Part shown: piece after piece, positions 8,404 to 16,522 of the stretch
Position numbering within the stretch: position 1 is the first letter of the stretch
Layout: every line of letters begins with the position of its first letter
NCBI RefSeq assembly: GCF_024227435.1
Contig: NZ_CP100445.1
Span: forward strand, 3,035,369-3,099,368
DNA from: Natrinema caseinilyticum
GTDB lineage: Archaea; Halobacteriota; Halobacteria; Halobacteriales; Natrialbaceae
DNA length: 64,000 bases
Reading direction: 5' to 3'
Position numbers and translations under genes: made by a program
The notes under the pieces: generated by a model
Told to the model about the DNA's origin: nothing
Database searches by the model: none
What the model saw: the letters and a program-made list of their open reading frames with translations, nothing else

Positions 8404-9972
8404 ATGGAAGCTGCGCTGATCGTCCTCGACGGCTGGGGTCTCGGTGACGGCGGCAGGGACGCGGTTGCGGCGGCTGAGACGCCGGTCTTCGACCGACTGG
8501 CGGAATCGGGCGCGTCCGGACGACTCGAGGTCGCGGGCCGACGCGTCGGCCTCCCGGAGGGCCAGATGGGCAACAGCGAGGTCGGGCACCTCAACATCGG
8601 TGCCGGTCGGGTGGTCTATCAGGAGTACACGCGTATTTCGGACTCCATCGCGGACGGGTCGTTCCGGGAGAACGACGCGATCAACGCGGCGTTCGATCGG
8701 GCCCGCGAACACGACGGCAGGGTTCACTTCCTCGGTCTCGTCAGCGACGGCGGGGTTCACTCCGATCAGAAACACCTCCACGCGCTGATCGAGTTGGCGG
8801 CCGACCGCGACGTCGAGGCCGTCACCCACGCGATAACCGACGGCCGGGACACGTCGCCGACCGGCGGCCGCGAGTATCTGCGCACGCTCGAGGAGGTGAT
8901 CGCCGACCACGGTACCGGCGACGTGGCGACGGTGACCGGCCGGTACTACGCGATGGATCGCGACCAGAACTGGGAGCGGACGAAGCGGGCCTACGACGCC
9001 ATCGTGAACCGCGAGGCCGAGTGGACCGCCGAGTCGGCCGTCGACGCGGTCGAGGAATCCTACGACCGCGGCGAGACCGACGAGTTCGTCGAGCCGACGC
9101 TCGTGACGGGCGAGGCGCACAGCGCCTCGGAAAGCGAGCGACGACGCGGTGAGCACGGCCGGCCCGCCCTCGCGGACGGCGATTCGGTCGTCTGGTTCAA
9201 CTTCCGCTCGGACCGCGCCCGCCAGCTCACCCGGATGCTGGCCGATATCCGGCCCGAAGACTGGGCGGACGCCTTCGAAACCAGCCCGCCGAACGCCGAG
9301 GTCGTGATGATGACCCAGTACGACAAGACGTTCGACCTCCCCGTCGCATACCCGCCGAATCAGCCCGAGCAGGTGCTCGGTGAGGTGCTCGCCGACGCGA
9401 ACAAAACGCAACTCCGGATCGCCGAATCCGAAAAGTACGCCCACGTCACCTACTTCTTGAACGGTGGCCGCGAGGTCGAGTTCGACGGCGAGATCCGCGA
9501 GATCGTCGAGAGCCCCGACGTGCCGACCTACGACCAGCAACCCGTGATGAGCGCCCCCGAGGTGACCGACACCGCGATCGACGGCATCGAATCGGACGAC
9601 CCGGACGTGCTCGTCCTCAACTACGCCAATCCGGACATGGTCGGCCACACCGGCAACTACGAGGCCGCGATCGAGGCCGTCGAAGCCGTCGACGAGCAGC
9701 TGGGTCGACTCGTGGAAACGCTGGAGGCCGCCGGCGCGCACGTCCTCATCACCGCCGATCACGGCAACGCAGACGATATGGGGACCGAGGAAGACCCTCA
9801 CACGGCACACACGTACAACGAAGTTCCGCTCGTCTATCTGGCCCCGGACGGGACGGACGGCGGCAGGCGGGTCCGCGAGGGTGGCACCCTCGCCGACATC
9901 GCGCCGACGCTGCTCGAGGCGATCGGCCTCGCGCAACCGCCAGAAATGACCGGCGAAACGCTGCTCGAGTAG
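8404..9972 (+). CDS. gpmI: 2,3-bisphosphoglycerate-independent phosphoglycerate mutase
   Basis: 522 residues, usual length for GpmI. Interconverts 3- and 2-phosphoglycerate in glycolysis/gluconeogenesis, in the cytoplasm. Visible motifs: metal ligand Asp9 in VLDGWG, the phosphorylated serine Ser58 in GQMGNSEVGH, HAITDGRDTSP, RYYAMDRDQNWERT, WFNFRSDRARQL, and the second metal site in NYANPDMVGHTG and TADHGNADDM. The TATA-like TAATTACG near 8374 lies about 27 bases before the ATG, so it is probably leaderless. An orphan kinase domain follows in the same frame directly after its stop. Confidence 0.96.
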   Translation: MEAALIVLDGWGLGDGGRDAVAAAETPVFDRLAESGASGRLEVAGRRVGLPEGQMGNSEVGHLNIGAGRVVYQEYTRISDSIADGSFRENDAINAAFDRAREHDGRVHFLGLVSDGGVHSDQKHLHALIELAADRDVEAVTHAITDGRDTSPTGGREYLRTLEEVIADHGTGDVATVTGRYYAMDRDQNWERTKRAYDAIVNREAEWTAESAVDAVEESYDRGETDEFVEPTLVTGEAHSASESERRRGEHGRPALADGDSVVWFNFRSDRARQLTRMLADIRPEDWADAFETSPPNAEVVMMTQYDKTFDLPVAYPPNQPEQVLGEVLADANKTQLRIAESEKYAHVTYFLNGGREVEFDGEIREIVESPDVPTYDQQPVMSAPEVTDTAIDGIESDDPDVLVLNYANPDMVGHTGNYEAAIEAVEAVDEQLGRLVETLEAAGAHVLITADHGNADDMGTEEDPHTAHTYNEVPLVYLAPDGTDGGRRVREGGTLADIAPTLLEAIGLAQPPEMTGETLLE

Positions 9973-10035
9973 CGGCGAGTTCGGCTTCGGGATCCGCTCG
10001 AGGGGGTCCACGACGACGTCGAGGGAGTCCTCGAG

Positions 10036-10551
10036 ATGAGCGAAAAGGCCCGAGCGTTCGAACGCGCGATCGAGTCGACGGCACGGTCGCCGGACTCCTT
10101 CTCGGCCCGGGACGTGTTGACGACGATCGCGACCGATCTCGAAGCGGAAACCGGGGGGCGAGTCGACGTGTCCGTTCCCGCCGACCTTTCGATCCGCTCG
10201 AACCGTGAACTGTTCGAACTCGCGTTCGCGAACCTCATCGAGAACGGGCTCACCCACAACGACGCGGAGAACCCGTGCGTAACGGTCGATCTCGAACGCA
10301 CCACGGACGACCGGAGTGCCGTCTTCACGGTCCACGATAACGGACCTGGCATCCCCGACCACGAACTCGCCGTTCTCGAACGGGGGGAGGAAACGGCCCT
10401 CGAGCACGGAAGCGGGATCGGCCTGTGGATCGTTTCGTGGTCCGTCGCCGCGCTCGGCGGCGACCTCGAGTTCGACACGGCGGCGGGCGGCACCAGCGTT
10501 ACGGTTCGTTGCTCCGCCGTGGTCGAACCGGAGTCGCCGGCGATGGCCTGA
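10036..10551 (+). CDS. Truncated histidine kinase: HATPase domain only (probable remnant)
   Basis: 171 residues comprising only the ATP-binding half of a haloarchaeal histidine kinase: MSEKARAFERAIEST (end of the dimerisation helix in intact proteins), N-box ELAFANLIENGLTHND, G1 box VHDNGPGIP and G2 box GSGIGLWIV. Sensor domains and the phosphorylatable His are missing. The reading frame continues upstream without a stop back to the gpmI stop codon at 9970-9972 and there still reads kinase-like (RDPLEGVHDDVEGVLEM), so this looks like the 3' end of a kinase gene joined behind gpmI. It may be translated by read-through or reinitiation, or be a decaying pseudogene. Confidence 0.7.
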   Translation: MSEKARAFERAIESTARSPDSFSARDVLTTIATDLEAETGGRVDVSVPADLSIRSNRELFELAFANLIENGLTHNDAENPCVTVDLERTTDDRSAVFTVHDNGPGIPDHELAVLERGEETALEHGSGIGLWIVSWSVAALGGDLEFDTAAGGTSVTVRCSAVVEPESPAMA

Positions 10552-10562
10552 TCGGCAGCCGG

Positions 10563-12728
10563 CTAGCAGTCGTCGTCGGCACCGTTCTCTCCGTCGTTCC
10601 CTCGTCCTCGCCCGGCTTTCCGCCGTGGTCCGCGACCGTTTCCGGGATGGTCGTCGCACCGCTGCCGACCGCGGCCGCGTCCGGGAACGTCGTTTCCTGC
10701 GGGCTCGTACACGTAGAGACAGTCGTTGCTATAGGACCGACCGAACTGATCCGCGTCCTCACAGCAGAGGACGCGACCGTCGTCCATCACGTAGACGTTG
10801 TCGACGTTGATGAGCGCGTCGTCCGCGACGTCCGCCGGATCGCTCGCGTCCGGCCCCACGATAACTGGCTCGAGCGTCGAGACGTCGAAATCTCGCTCGA
10901 GTTCGGCGCGGTAGACGACGCCGCCGTCGACCCGGTCGATCTGGATGTCACCGACGCCTTCGTAGCCCTCCTCGTTGGACATGTCGTCGTTGAGTTCCGA
11001 GATGGCGAAGTAGACCGCGTCTCCCGGTCCGGCACCGTCGACGCTGTCGACGCCTTCGGCCTTGTTGAACTCGATGGATGCGCCGATCTCCGTGGCTGCC
11101 GCACGCGTCTCGAGGAACGGGATGCGACGGAGCTCCGGCGAAACGCCGTCGGGGCCCTCGTCCTCCCACTGCTCCGCCCAGCGGACGATCTCTTCGTCGC
11201 TGATGTAGTCCTGGTTCCCGTTGTCGACGACCTCCCTGTCGGCCTCCTCGAGCGCCGCTTCGAAGTCGTCCTCCCAGTCGGTCTCCGCGTGACTCTCGAG
11301 GTAGTCCTCCTGAGTGACGCCGTCGTACTCGGCGATCCACGCTTCGACCTCCCGGTTGGTCGCGTGGCCCAGTTTCAGCCACTCGATCTCGAGGTCGACG
11401 TCCGCCGGCGGAAGCTCCCGGGCGGCCTCCTCGTTGGTCACGTTCGGTGCGTAGAGGGTGCCGGCGAGATCCATGGGATCGTCGTAACAGTCGATGGCCT
11501 CGTCGGCGACGAATTTGTAGATCCCTTTGCTGTCCCCGTCGGAGCAGCCGTAGACCGTCTTCCTGTCGGACTGGATGTCCGGGGACTCCCAGGCGGCCCG
11601 TCCCATCACGTAGTACTTGACCGGCTGTGGCGGGTCGGCCGTCGGTTCGCGGAGGTCGATGTGGTAGCCGTAGCGGTACGGATTCGGATAGACGTCGGTG
11701 ATCGGTCGCGTCGTGTTGCCGTCGGATCCCTGGTCGACGGGGTCGGCACCGAGGTAGTACGCGAGGAATTCGACACCGGTCATCGCCCAGAACCCCTGGA
11801 CGCCCCAGGATTCGTCGCCGTAGTAGTCGTCGACGGCGTTCTGAATCTCCGACGGGTTCGGTCGGTTCCAGAACTCGTGGGCGCCGCGGAGTCCCTTCCC
11901 CGTTCCCGACTCCAGGACGTCGCCCACCGTTGCGGCCAGCGAGATCCGCGGGTGAGCGTAGTTCTCCTCCGAGGAGATCATCGTGTTCCACGGACTCAGA
12001 TCACCGTAACAGTTGATGCGTGTTCCCCCGAGTTCGCGCATCGGTTCCGTGTTGGCGAGGTTGATGGCGTTCTCGAGATCGGCTTCCCACTCGCCCTCGT
12101 CGGTGCGGCTGATCGGAATCCGCGAGACGTTGCCGGGGCTGTTCTCCCAGTTCGTAAAGAGGAGTCCCTCGGTTCCCGCGTCGTTCGTGGCGACGAACTG
12201 GTTACAGTCGGGGTTGTACGCCGCATCACCGTACTGCGTGCCCGCGAACTCGTCCGTCGTAATGTTCTCACTGTCGGGCGTCTGAACGACGCCGAGTTCT
12301 TCGCTCCCTCCGTTGATCTCCTCGTGTGCCTGGGCGAGGAACGTGAATTCGCCGTTCGCACCGCGGACCGTCTCCCGCTCCGCGTTGGTCTGGGGCGTCG
12401 GCAGTTCGTCGAAATCGTCGTTGCTGCCGTCGAACTCGAACTGGAAGCCGCTGAAGTATCCGATTCCCGATTCGTCGTACGGGTCGGCGTTATCGCGACT
12501 CGGATGCTGGAGACTGTACAACAGGGACCCGTCTTCGAACACGAACGGACCCGTTACCTCCGCGCCGAGTGCGGTCGATGAGAACCGCTTCAGTTCCCCT
12601 TTTACGTGCGGTGCCAGGGGTGTATCGGGGTCGTCCGGTCCGTCCCCGGCCGCTATCCCGGTTACGCTCGCGCCCAGCGCTGCAGCCACCGATGCTTCCA
12701 TCAGGTTTCGTCGATTTAACTCGACCAT
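10563..12728 (-). CDS. PhoX-family (DUF839) protein, Tat-exported
   Basis: 721 residues. N-terminus MVELNRRNLMEASVAAALGAS is a Tat signal (Arg-Arg-x-Leu) with hydrophobic core. The body matches the DUF839/PhoX beta-propeller class: LSPWNTMISSEENYAHPR, GRAAWESPDIQSDRKTVYGCSDGD, GIYKFVADEAI and FAISELNDD. PhoX proteins are Ca/Fe-dependent alkaline phosphatases, but many haloarchaeal members are uncharacterised. The last ~45 residues are a Gly/Arg-rich basic tail ending in Cys, unlike the acidic body. A CTATAG box 27 bases upstream supports the start. Confidence 0.85.
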   Translation of the reverse strand: MVELNRRNLMEASVAAALGASVTGIAAGDGPDDPDTPLAPHVKGELKRFSSTALGAEVTGPFVFEDGSLLYSLQHPSRDNADPYDESGIGYFSGFQFEFDGSNDDFDELPTPQTNAERETVRGANGEFTFLAQAHEEINGGSEELGVVQTPDSENITTDEFAGTQYGDAAYNPDCNQFVATNDAGTEGLLFTNWENSPGNVSRIPISRTDEGEWEADLENAINLANTEPMRELGGTRINCYGDLSPWNTMISSEENYAHPRISLAATVGDVLESGTGKGLRGAHEFWNRPNPSEIQNAVDDYYGDESWGVQGFWAMTGVEFLAYYLGADPVDQGSDGNTTRPITDVYPNPYRYGYHIDLREPTADPPQPVKYYVMGRAAWESPDIQSDRKTVYGCSDGDSKGIYKFVADEAIDCYDDPMDLAGTLYAPNVTNEEAARELPPADVDLEIEWLKLGHATNREVEAWIAEYDGVTQEDYLESHAETDWEDDFEAALEEADREVVDNGNQDYISDEEIVRWAEQWEDEGPDGVSPELRRIPFLETRAAATEIGASIEFNKAEGVDSVDGAGPGDAVYFAISELNDDMSNEEGYEGVGDIQIDRVDGGVVYRAELERDFDVSTLEPVIVGPDASDPADVADDALINVDNVYVMDDGRVLCCEDADQFGRSYSNDCLYVYEPAGNDVPGRGRGRQRCDDHPGNGRGPRRKAGRGRGNDGENGADDDC

Positions 12729-12949
12729 CGATTCGATACCCGCGTGTTTGACTATAGGCGGTTTATATTTGTAATATATACGTGTAATTCGCAGGTCCGG
12801 GACTACTGGATTCTATGTAGCGTTCCGTCTCGATGCCGGGCCGACTATCGACGAACGGATTTCACTGTTTCGTCGGTCCGCGAGCCGTCCCTCACCGATT
12901 CGGGTGGCCGATGGTATCACGTGAGGGGACAGCGGCTAACGATACCGTG
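12729..12949. other. Intergenic region between DUF839 gene and TnpB element
   Basis: Contains the promoter of the DUF839/PhoX-like gene (CTATAG near 12752-12757) and an AT-rich 20-bp stretch at 12761-12780 immediately upstream, unusual in this GC-rich sequence and possibly a regulatory element. No gene seen. Confidence 0.4.
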
Positions 12950-13100
12950 TAAATCGCCTCGGGGTCAAGCCCCGAGGCTTTCGCGTGGACTCCCGTTCTA
13001 TGCCTCAACAGAGGCAGGGGGCACGTACTCCCCGCTCACGTTCAGTGTCCCGCGATTCAAGCGCACATCTACGGGTGCGCCTCCATCGTCTGCGTTTTGC
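12950..13100 (-). ncRNA. Putative omega-RNA (reRNA) overlapping the tnpB 3' end
   Basis: TnpB proteins use a guide RNA made from the 3' part of their own gene and the right end. Here two stem-loops lie in the right place: TGCCTC-AACA-GAGGCA at 13001-13016 inside the last codons and the 8-bp-arm hairpin at 12957-12977 just beyond the stop. Both are read directly; the RNA itself, its 5' end and the guide segment are inferred from the family. Confidence 0.45.
12957..12977. repeat. Right-end hairpin of the TnpB element
   Basis: Perfect inverted repeat with arms CCTCGGGG and CCCCGAGG around loop TCAAG (plus strand). Located 20 bp past the tnpB stop codon, as expected for the subterminal hairpin of an IS605-type right end and for the 3' scaffold stem of an omega-RNA. 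Confidence 0.75.
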
Positions 13101-14215
13101 CGACGACGGAGATACTGCAAACCGATGTTCTTGGAAGCGTTGTAGTCCGCGTGGTTCTCGTACCCACACTGCTGACACTCAAACGACTCCCCGTCACGGT
13201 TATCGTCATGGGTAAATCCACACGTCGAACACCGCTTCGACGTGTTGCGCGGTTCAACCTGTACGGCCTCGATACCCTCTGCTTCGGCCTTGTATTCGAC
13301 GTACTCGTAGAGGCGTCGGAACGCCCACACATGTTGCCACGTCGCTTCGGGAAGGTTCTCACGGATATACGTCAAGTCCTCGAACACGATATGCGAGCAA
13401 TCGTTCTCGACGGCTTCCTCGATAAGTTCGTTCGCCACCGTGTGGAGGTGTATCTCGAAGCGTCCGTACTCTTTCTGCCCAACTGATTCGATGTTCTCGT
13501 GGGCGTGGCGAGAGCCACACTGCTGAAGCGACCCACGACGTTTCTCGTACTCTCGACGCCAATGGTTGAACTCGTCTGCCGACCAGAATCGCCCCGTCGA
13601 AGCGACGGCGAGGTTGTTCACGCCCAAATCCACACCAAGGACTGTTCTGTGCTTGGACTCGGATTCGGGCGATTCCTCGTCTGCTTCGACTTTCCGCATC
13701 GAGGCGTGGAGATACCAGTCACCGTCGCGGTACTGCAAGTGTGCCATCCGAAACTCGAAGTCCTCGTCGGAGACGTACTTGGTCGGTGGCGTCTCCGAGT
13801 CGTCGGGGAGGATGTAGTCGCACTCGACGCGCCCGTCTACGGTGGACAGTGATACGTGGTCGCGGTGGAACGTCGCACTCCGCTTGTCGTACACCGCGCT
13901 GTCGGCAGAAAAGTGCGGTTGCGACGTGTTCTCCCCACGTTCGAGACGCGAGACTCCGCTTTTGACGGCTTCGACCGCCCTGCGAATCCCTTTTTGGACA
14001 AGATTTGCAGTCAGGTCGGTTTCGTCGCGGAGTCGGTCGTAGAGGGCGCGTTCGGCTTTGGCTTTCGAGGTGACGTGGTAGCCGTCGTCGCCGTGCCAGC
14101 ACCACTCGCTCGCGGTGTTGGCGCAGTGTTTGAACTGCTCGACCGTCTCTCGGAGGAGCGGGTCGGCTCCGTCGGGAGTGTCGAGTTTAATGACGGCGGT
14201 GCGACGGTATTCCAC
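12998..14215 (-). CDS. tnpB: RNA-guided endonuclease TnpB (IS1341-type)
   Basis: 405 residues, intact. The three RuvC catalytic acids are all present: Asp196 in GVDLGVNNLA, Glu279 in IVFEDLTY, Asp357 in ENHADYNASKN. A zinc ribbon is formed by Cys329, Cys332, Cys347 and Cys350. The N-terminal region (EYRRTAVIKLD ... WCWHGDDGYHVTS) is the OTC/WED-type RNA-binding part. TnpB is guided by an RNA from the element's own end to cut DNA and favour element retention. No tnpA is linked. GC and codon use are like the host, indicating long residence in haloarchaea. Confidence 0.93.
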   Translation of the reverse strand: MEYRRTAVIKLDTPDGADPLLRETVEQFKHCANTASEWCWHGDDGYHVTSKAKAERALYDRLRDETDLTANLVQKGIRRAVEAVKSGVSRLERGENTSQPHFSADSAVYDKRSATFHRDHVSLSTVDGRVECDYILPDDSETPPTKYVSDEDFEFRMAHLQYRDGDWYLHASMRKVEADEESPESESKHRTVLGVDLGVNNLAVASTGRFWSADEFNHWRREYEKRRGSLQQCGSRHAHENIESVGQKEYGRFEIHLHTVANELIEEAVENDCSHIVFEDLTYIRENLPEATWQHVWAFRRLYEYVEYKAEAEGIEAVQVEPRNTSKRCSTCGFTHDDNRDGESFECQQCGYENHADYNASKNIGLQYLRRRQNADDGGAPVDVRLNRGTLNVSGEYVPPASVEA

Positions 14216-14307
14216 TGTGTTTTCACATATACCGTCGGTGTTACTTATACATTTGGGAGTCGGCCCGCCATCGTAGCGTGGTTTGTGTCATCGGTTGTCG
14301 GCTTCCT

Positions 14308-14328
14308 CCCCGACCTCAAGGGTCGGGG
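14308..14328. repeat. Upstream hairpin of the TnpB element
   Basis: Perfect inverted repeat: arms CCCCGACC and GGTCGGGG around the loop TCAAG (plus strand), same size and loop as the hairpin at 12957-12977 but with different stems. It lies 93 bp upstream of the tnpB start. It is either the left-end subterminal hairpin or a solo right end of a related element. Confidence 0.6.
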
Positions 14329-14387
14329 CATCCGCCTCGTACCGCCTGTGAACCCCGCCAGCGCGACGACCGCGACGACCGGAACCG

Positions 14388-14546
14388 CTACAACACGACG
14401 GCCGTGACCACCGTGAAGAAAACGAGCAGTCCACCGCCGGTGATGGTGGCCGTAATCGCCAGCGAGAGCAGTATCCGACTCACAGTCGGGAGCGTCTCGG
14501 CCGTGGATTCGACCGCGTTCCCGGGGCCCTGTAGTTTCCGTTCCAT
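14388..14546 (-). CDS. Small single-pass membrane protein
   Basis: 52 residues, MERKLQGPGNAVESTAETLP then a continuous hydrophobic helix (about 22-52) running to the C-terminus. Short but plausible: the codons are haloarchaeal in style and the composition is that of a membrane peptide. It resembles small transmembrane proteins scattered through haloarchaeal genomes; function unknown. Confidence 0.6.
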   Translation of the reverse strand: MERKLQGPGNAVESTAETLPTVSRILLSLAITATITGGGLLVFFTVVTAVVL

Positions 14547-14716
14547 AGTATCGAGGCCCACGGACTGACCCTTGAAAGTCAGTCAGACGCTCGAAAGACA
14601 CCGACGCGGTGCTCGCGGCTCGAGGCCCCGCGATCGAAACGCGCGACGTGTGAGCCCCGCGAGAGAGCGGCGCCCGCTATCCGGCGTTCCAGCCCTCCAA
14701 TACGGTCTCCGCCCGC

Positions 14717-15151
14717 TCACTCGAGTGACTTTCGCATCTCGACGTGAGGGATGTCAGCTTCCACGAACTCCTCGCCGCATCGTTCGTAGTCGAGTTCGCG
14801 GTAGAATTCCGCGACCCGCGTCTGCGAGTGCAACACCACCGTCTCGAACCCCATCGCGTCGGCCCGCCGCTCGAGCGCGGCCATCAGGGCGCGGCCGACG
14901 CCCATCTCGCGTCGCGACTCGCGGACCGCGACGCGTTCGATCTTGCCGACGCCGTCCTCGTACTCGCGGAGCCGTGCAGCACCGATCGGCCCGTCGTCGT
15001 ACGCGACGACGTGGACGGCCGTCTCGTCGTGCTCGTCGTACTCCAGTTCCTCGTCGACGCCCTGTTCGTCGACGAATACCTCGTGACGGACCGCGAAGGC
15101 AGCCTCGCGGTCCCGTTCGGACTCGGCAACGCGAACCTCGAAATCGTCCAT
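14717..15151 (-). CDS. GNAT-family N-acetyltransferase
   Basis: 144 residues. GNAT motifs in order: AFAVRHEVFVDEQGV (motif C/D entry), AARLREYEDGVGKIERVAV (beta4), the acetyl-CoA pyrophosphate loop RREMGVGRALM (Q/R-x-x-G-x-G/A, about residue 88-98), and VVLHSQTRVAEFYRELDY. Similar in length and layout to ElaA-like/YjcF-like acetyltransferases. Acceptor unknown. Confidence 0.9.
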   Translation of the reverse strand: MDDFEVRVAESERDREAAFAVRHEVFVDEQGVDEELEYDEHDETAVHVVAYDDGPIGAARLREYEDGVGKIERVAVRESRREMGVGRALMAALERRADAMGFETVVLHSQTRVAEFYRELDYERCGEEFVEADIPHVEMRKSLE

Positions 15152-15184
15152 CGGCGATGCGTACGCACGCCGGGGGTGAGAGCG

Positions 15185-16327
15185 TTACCCTTCGGAGAGG
15201 TCGACCCGCTGCCGGTCGTATTCCGTGTCGCCTCGCTCGAGACGCGTCGTCACGACGATATCGGCGCGGTCCGTTTCGATCGCGTCTCGTCGCAACGTGA
15301 AGGCGGCAGTGACGGGTTCGACGGGGTCGATCCAGTCGATGGTGCGCTCGAGTTCGTCGTTCTCGGGCCCGCGGAGATCCACCACCGTCTTTCCGGTGAC
15401 GTCGCCGTCGTTTCCGACGACGGCGGTGACGTCGATCTCGTTCGGTCGAGACGTGTCGGTTTCGACGCCTCGAATCGACGGAACTGGACCGGTTTCGACG
15501 CCGATCGACGTCGAATCGACAGTGGTCCCCAGAAACGTGGCAATTCGAACCTGGAACTGGCCGCGGTAGAGCGACCCGCGGGGCTGGGCGATTCTGATTT
15601 TCGTCCAGTCGCGTTCGACCGCTGCATCGGCCGGCCGTTCCCTCGCGATCGTTCCGTCGGGTGCGACGACGGCGATGTGGTGGGCGCTCGAGTCGGTATC
15701 GAAGAATACCCCAAGCGACGCCTCCGAGCCGCTGTAGGTGATCCGGACGTCTTCGATGGACGCCGGTGACGGGTTCGCATACCGGACGCCGGTCCCAGCA
15801 CCGATCCCGAACAGCGCCGTGGTGCCGACCGCCAGCGCCACGGTTCGTCGCTCCGGAAGGCGCGAGTGACGGCCCACCAGCGCTTCGGTCACCAGCGAGA
15901 GGCCGACCGCGAGGGCACCGGCTGCGGCGATCGCGAGCGCGTACGGGAGGAACTCGGCGAACACGAAACTGTCCACCAAACGCCCTCCGAGAGCGGCGGC
16001 CAGCAGACCGGCGGCGAACGTGAGTGGCACCGGTGCGATGATCGCTGTCCCCAGAACCGTGACACGGTCGAGGTCGAGCCCCTCGACGCACAGCCAGAAC
16101 GCGAGTCCGACACCGAGCGCCGAGAGGATGCTGTATTCCTTCGAGTTCACGTACATCCGAAGATGGGGTTCGTATCGCGCGGCGACGAGCAGCGGGACCA
16201 GAACCCCGATGGCGACCAGCACGAGGGCGGGAACGAGATCGTCACCCGGCTCCCGCCCGTCGCGCAACCTGGCTCTCGGACCACCGGTAGGTTCGGACGT
16301 GTCGACGCGGTCGGTCCCGGAACCCAT
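15185..16327 (-). CDS. Multi-pass membrane protein with extracytoplasmic beta domain, unknown
   Basis: 380 residues. About five hydrophobic helices in the first ~190 residues (LVPALVLVAIGVLVPLLVA, ILSALGVGLAFWLCV, VLGTAIIAPVPLTFAAGLLAA, ALAIAAAGALAVGLSL, VALAVGTTALFGIGAG) and then a soluble beta-rich half (IRIAQPRGSLYRGQFQVRIA). No family recognised. The start at 16327 (MGSGTDR) is chosen over 16351 because TTTATATT at about 16352-16360 is 25-33 bases upstream of it, right for a leaderless message. Confidence 0.75.
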   Translation of the reverse strand: MGSGTDRVDTSEPTGGPRARLRDGREPGDDLVPALVLVAIGVLVPLLVAARYEPHLRMYVNSKEYSILSALGVGLAFWLCVEGLDLDRVTVLGTAIIAPVPLTFAAGLLAAALGGRLVDSFVFAEFLPYALAIAAAGALAVGLSLVTEALVGRHSRLPERRTVALAVGTTALFGIGAGTGVRYANPSPASIEDVRITYSGSEASLGVFFDTDSSAHHIAVVAPDGTIARERPADAAVERDWTKIRIAQPRGSLYRGQFQVRIATFLGTTVDSTSIGVETGPVPSIRGVETDTSRPNEIDVTAVVGNDGDVTGKTVVDLRGPENDELERTIDWIDPVEPVTAAFTLRRDAIETDRADIVVTTRLERGDTEYDRQRVDLSEG

Positions 16328-16522
16328 ACTACGAGTTTTGTTCAGATTCATCAATATAAATATTATGTGGGTGCACCGACGGATAGCAGGTACCAGACGC
16401 AGTGCGTACGACTCGGAACCGGTGATAGAAAGAAAACGGGAAATCGGCGGTCGGCCGCCGACGAAACTCGGTACGAGTTTCACGGCGTTCTCGCGTCGCG
16501 CCGCGAGAGCCCGTGATACGAT

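Larger units (their letters stand above)
12950..14340 (-). mobile_element. IS1341-type (IS200/IS605 superfamily) element with tnpB only
   Basis: A lone tnpB flanked by hairpins of identical size: 12957-12977 on the downstream side and 14308-14328 on the upstream side, both with 8-bp arms and the same loop (TCAAG on the plus strand). No Y1 transposase (tnpA) is present, so it is non-autonomous or mobilised in trans. End points are approximate: subterminal hairpins of this family lie near the true termini but exact cleavage sites cannot be read. The upstream hairpin might instead be a leftover right end of another element. Confidence 0.65.

Noticed and set aside
8377-10659. A 760-codon open frame on the minus strand
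   Set aside because: It lies antisense to gpmI and the kinase fragment; the product is Arg/Val-rich without motifs, a typical mirror frame in GC-rich DNA.
10425-12581. A 718-codon open frame on the plus strand
   Set aside because: Antisense to the DUF839/PhoX-like gene; no motif and mirror composition.
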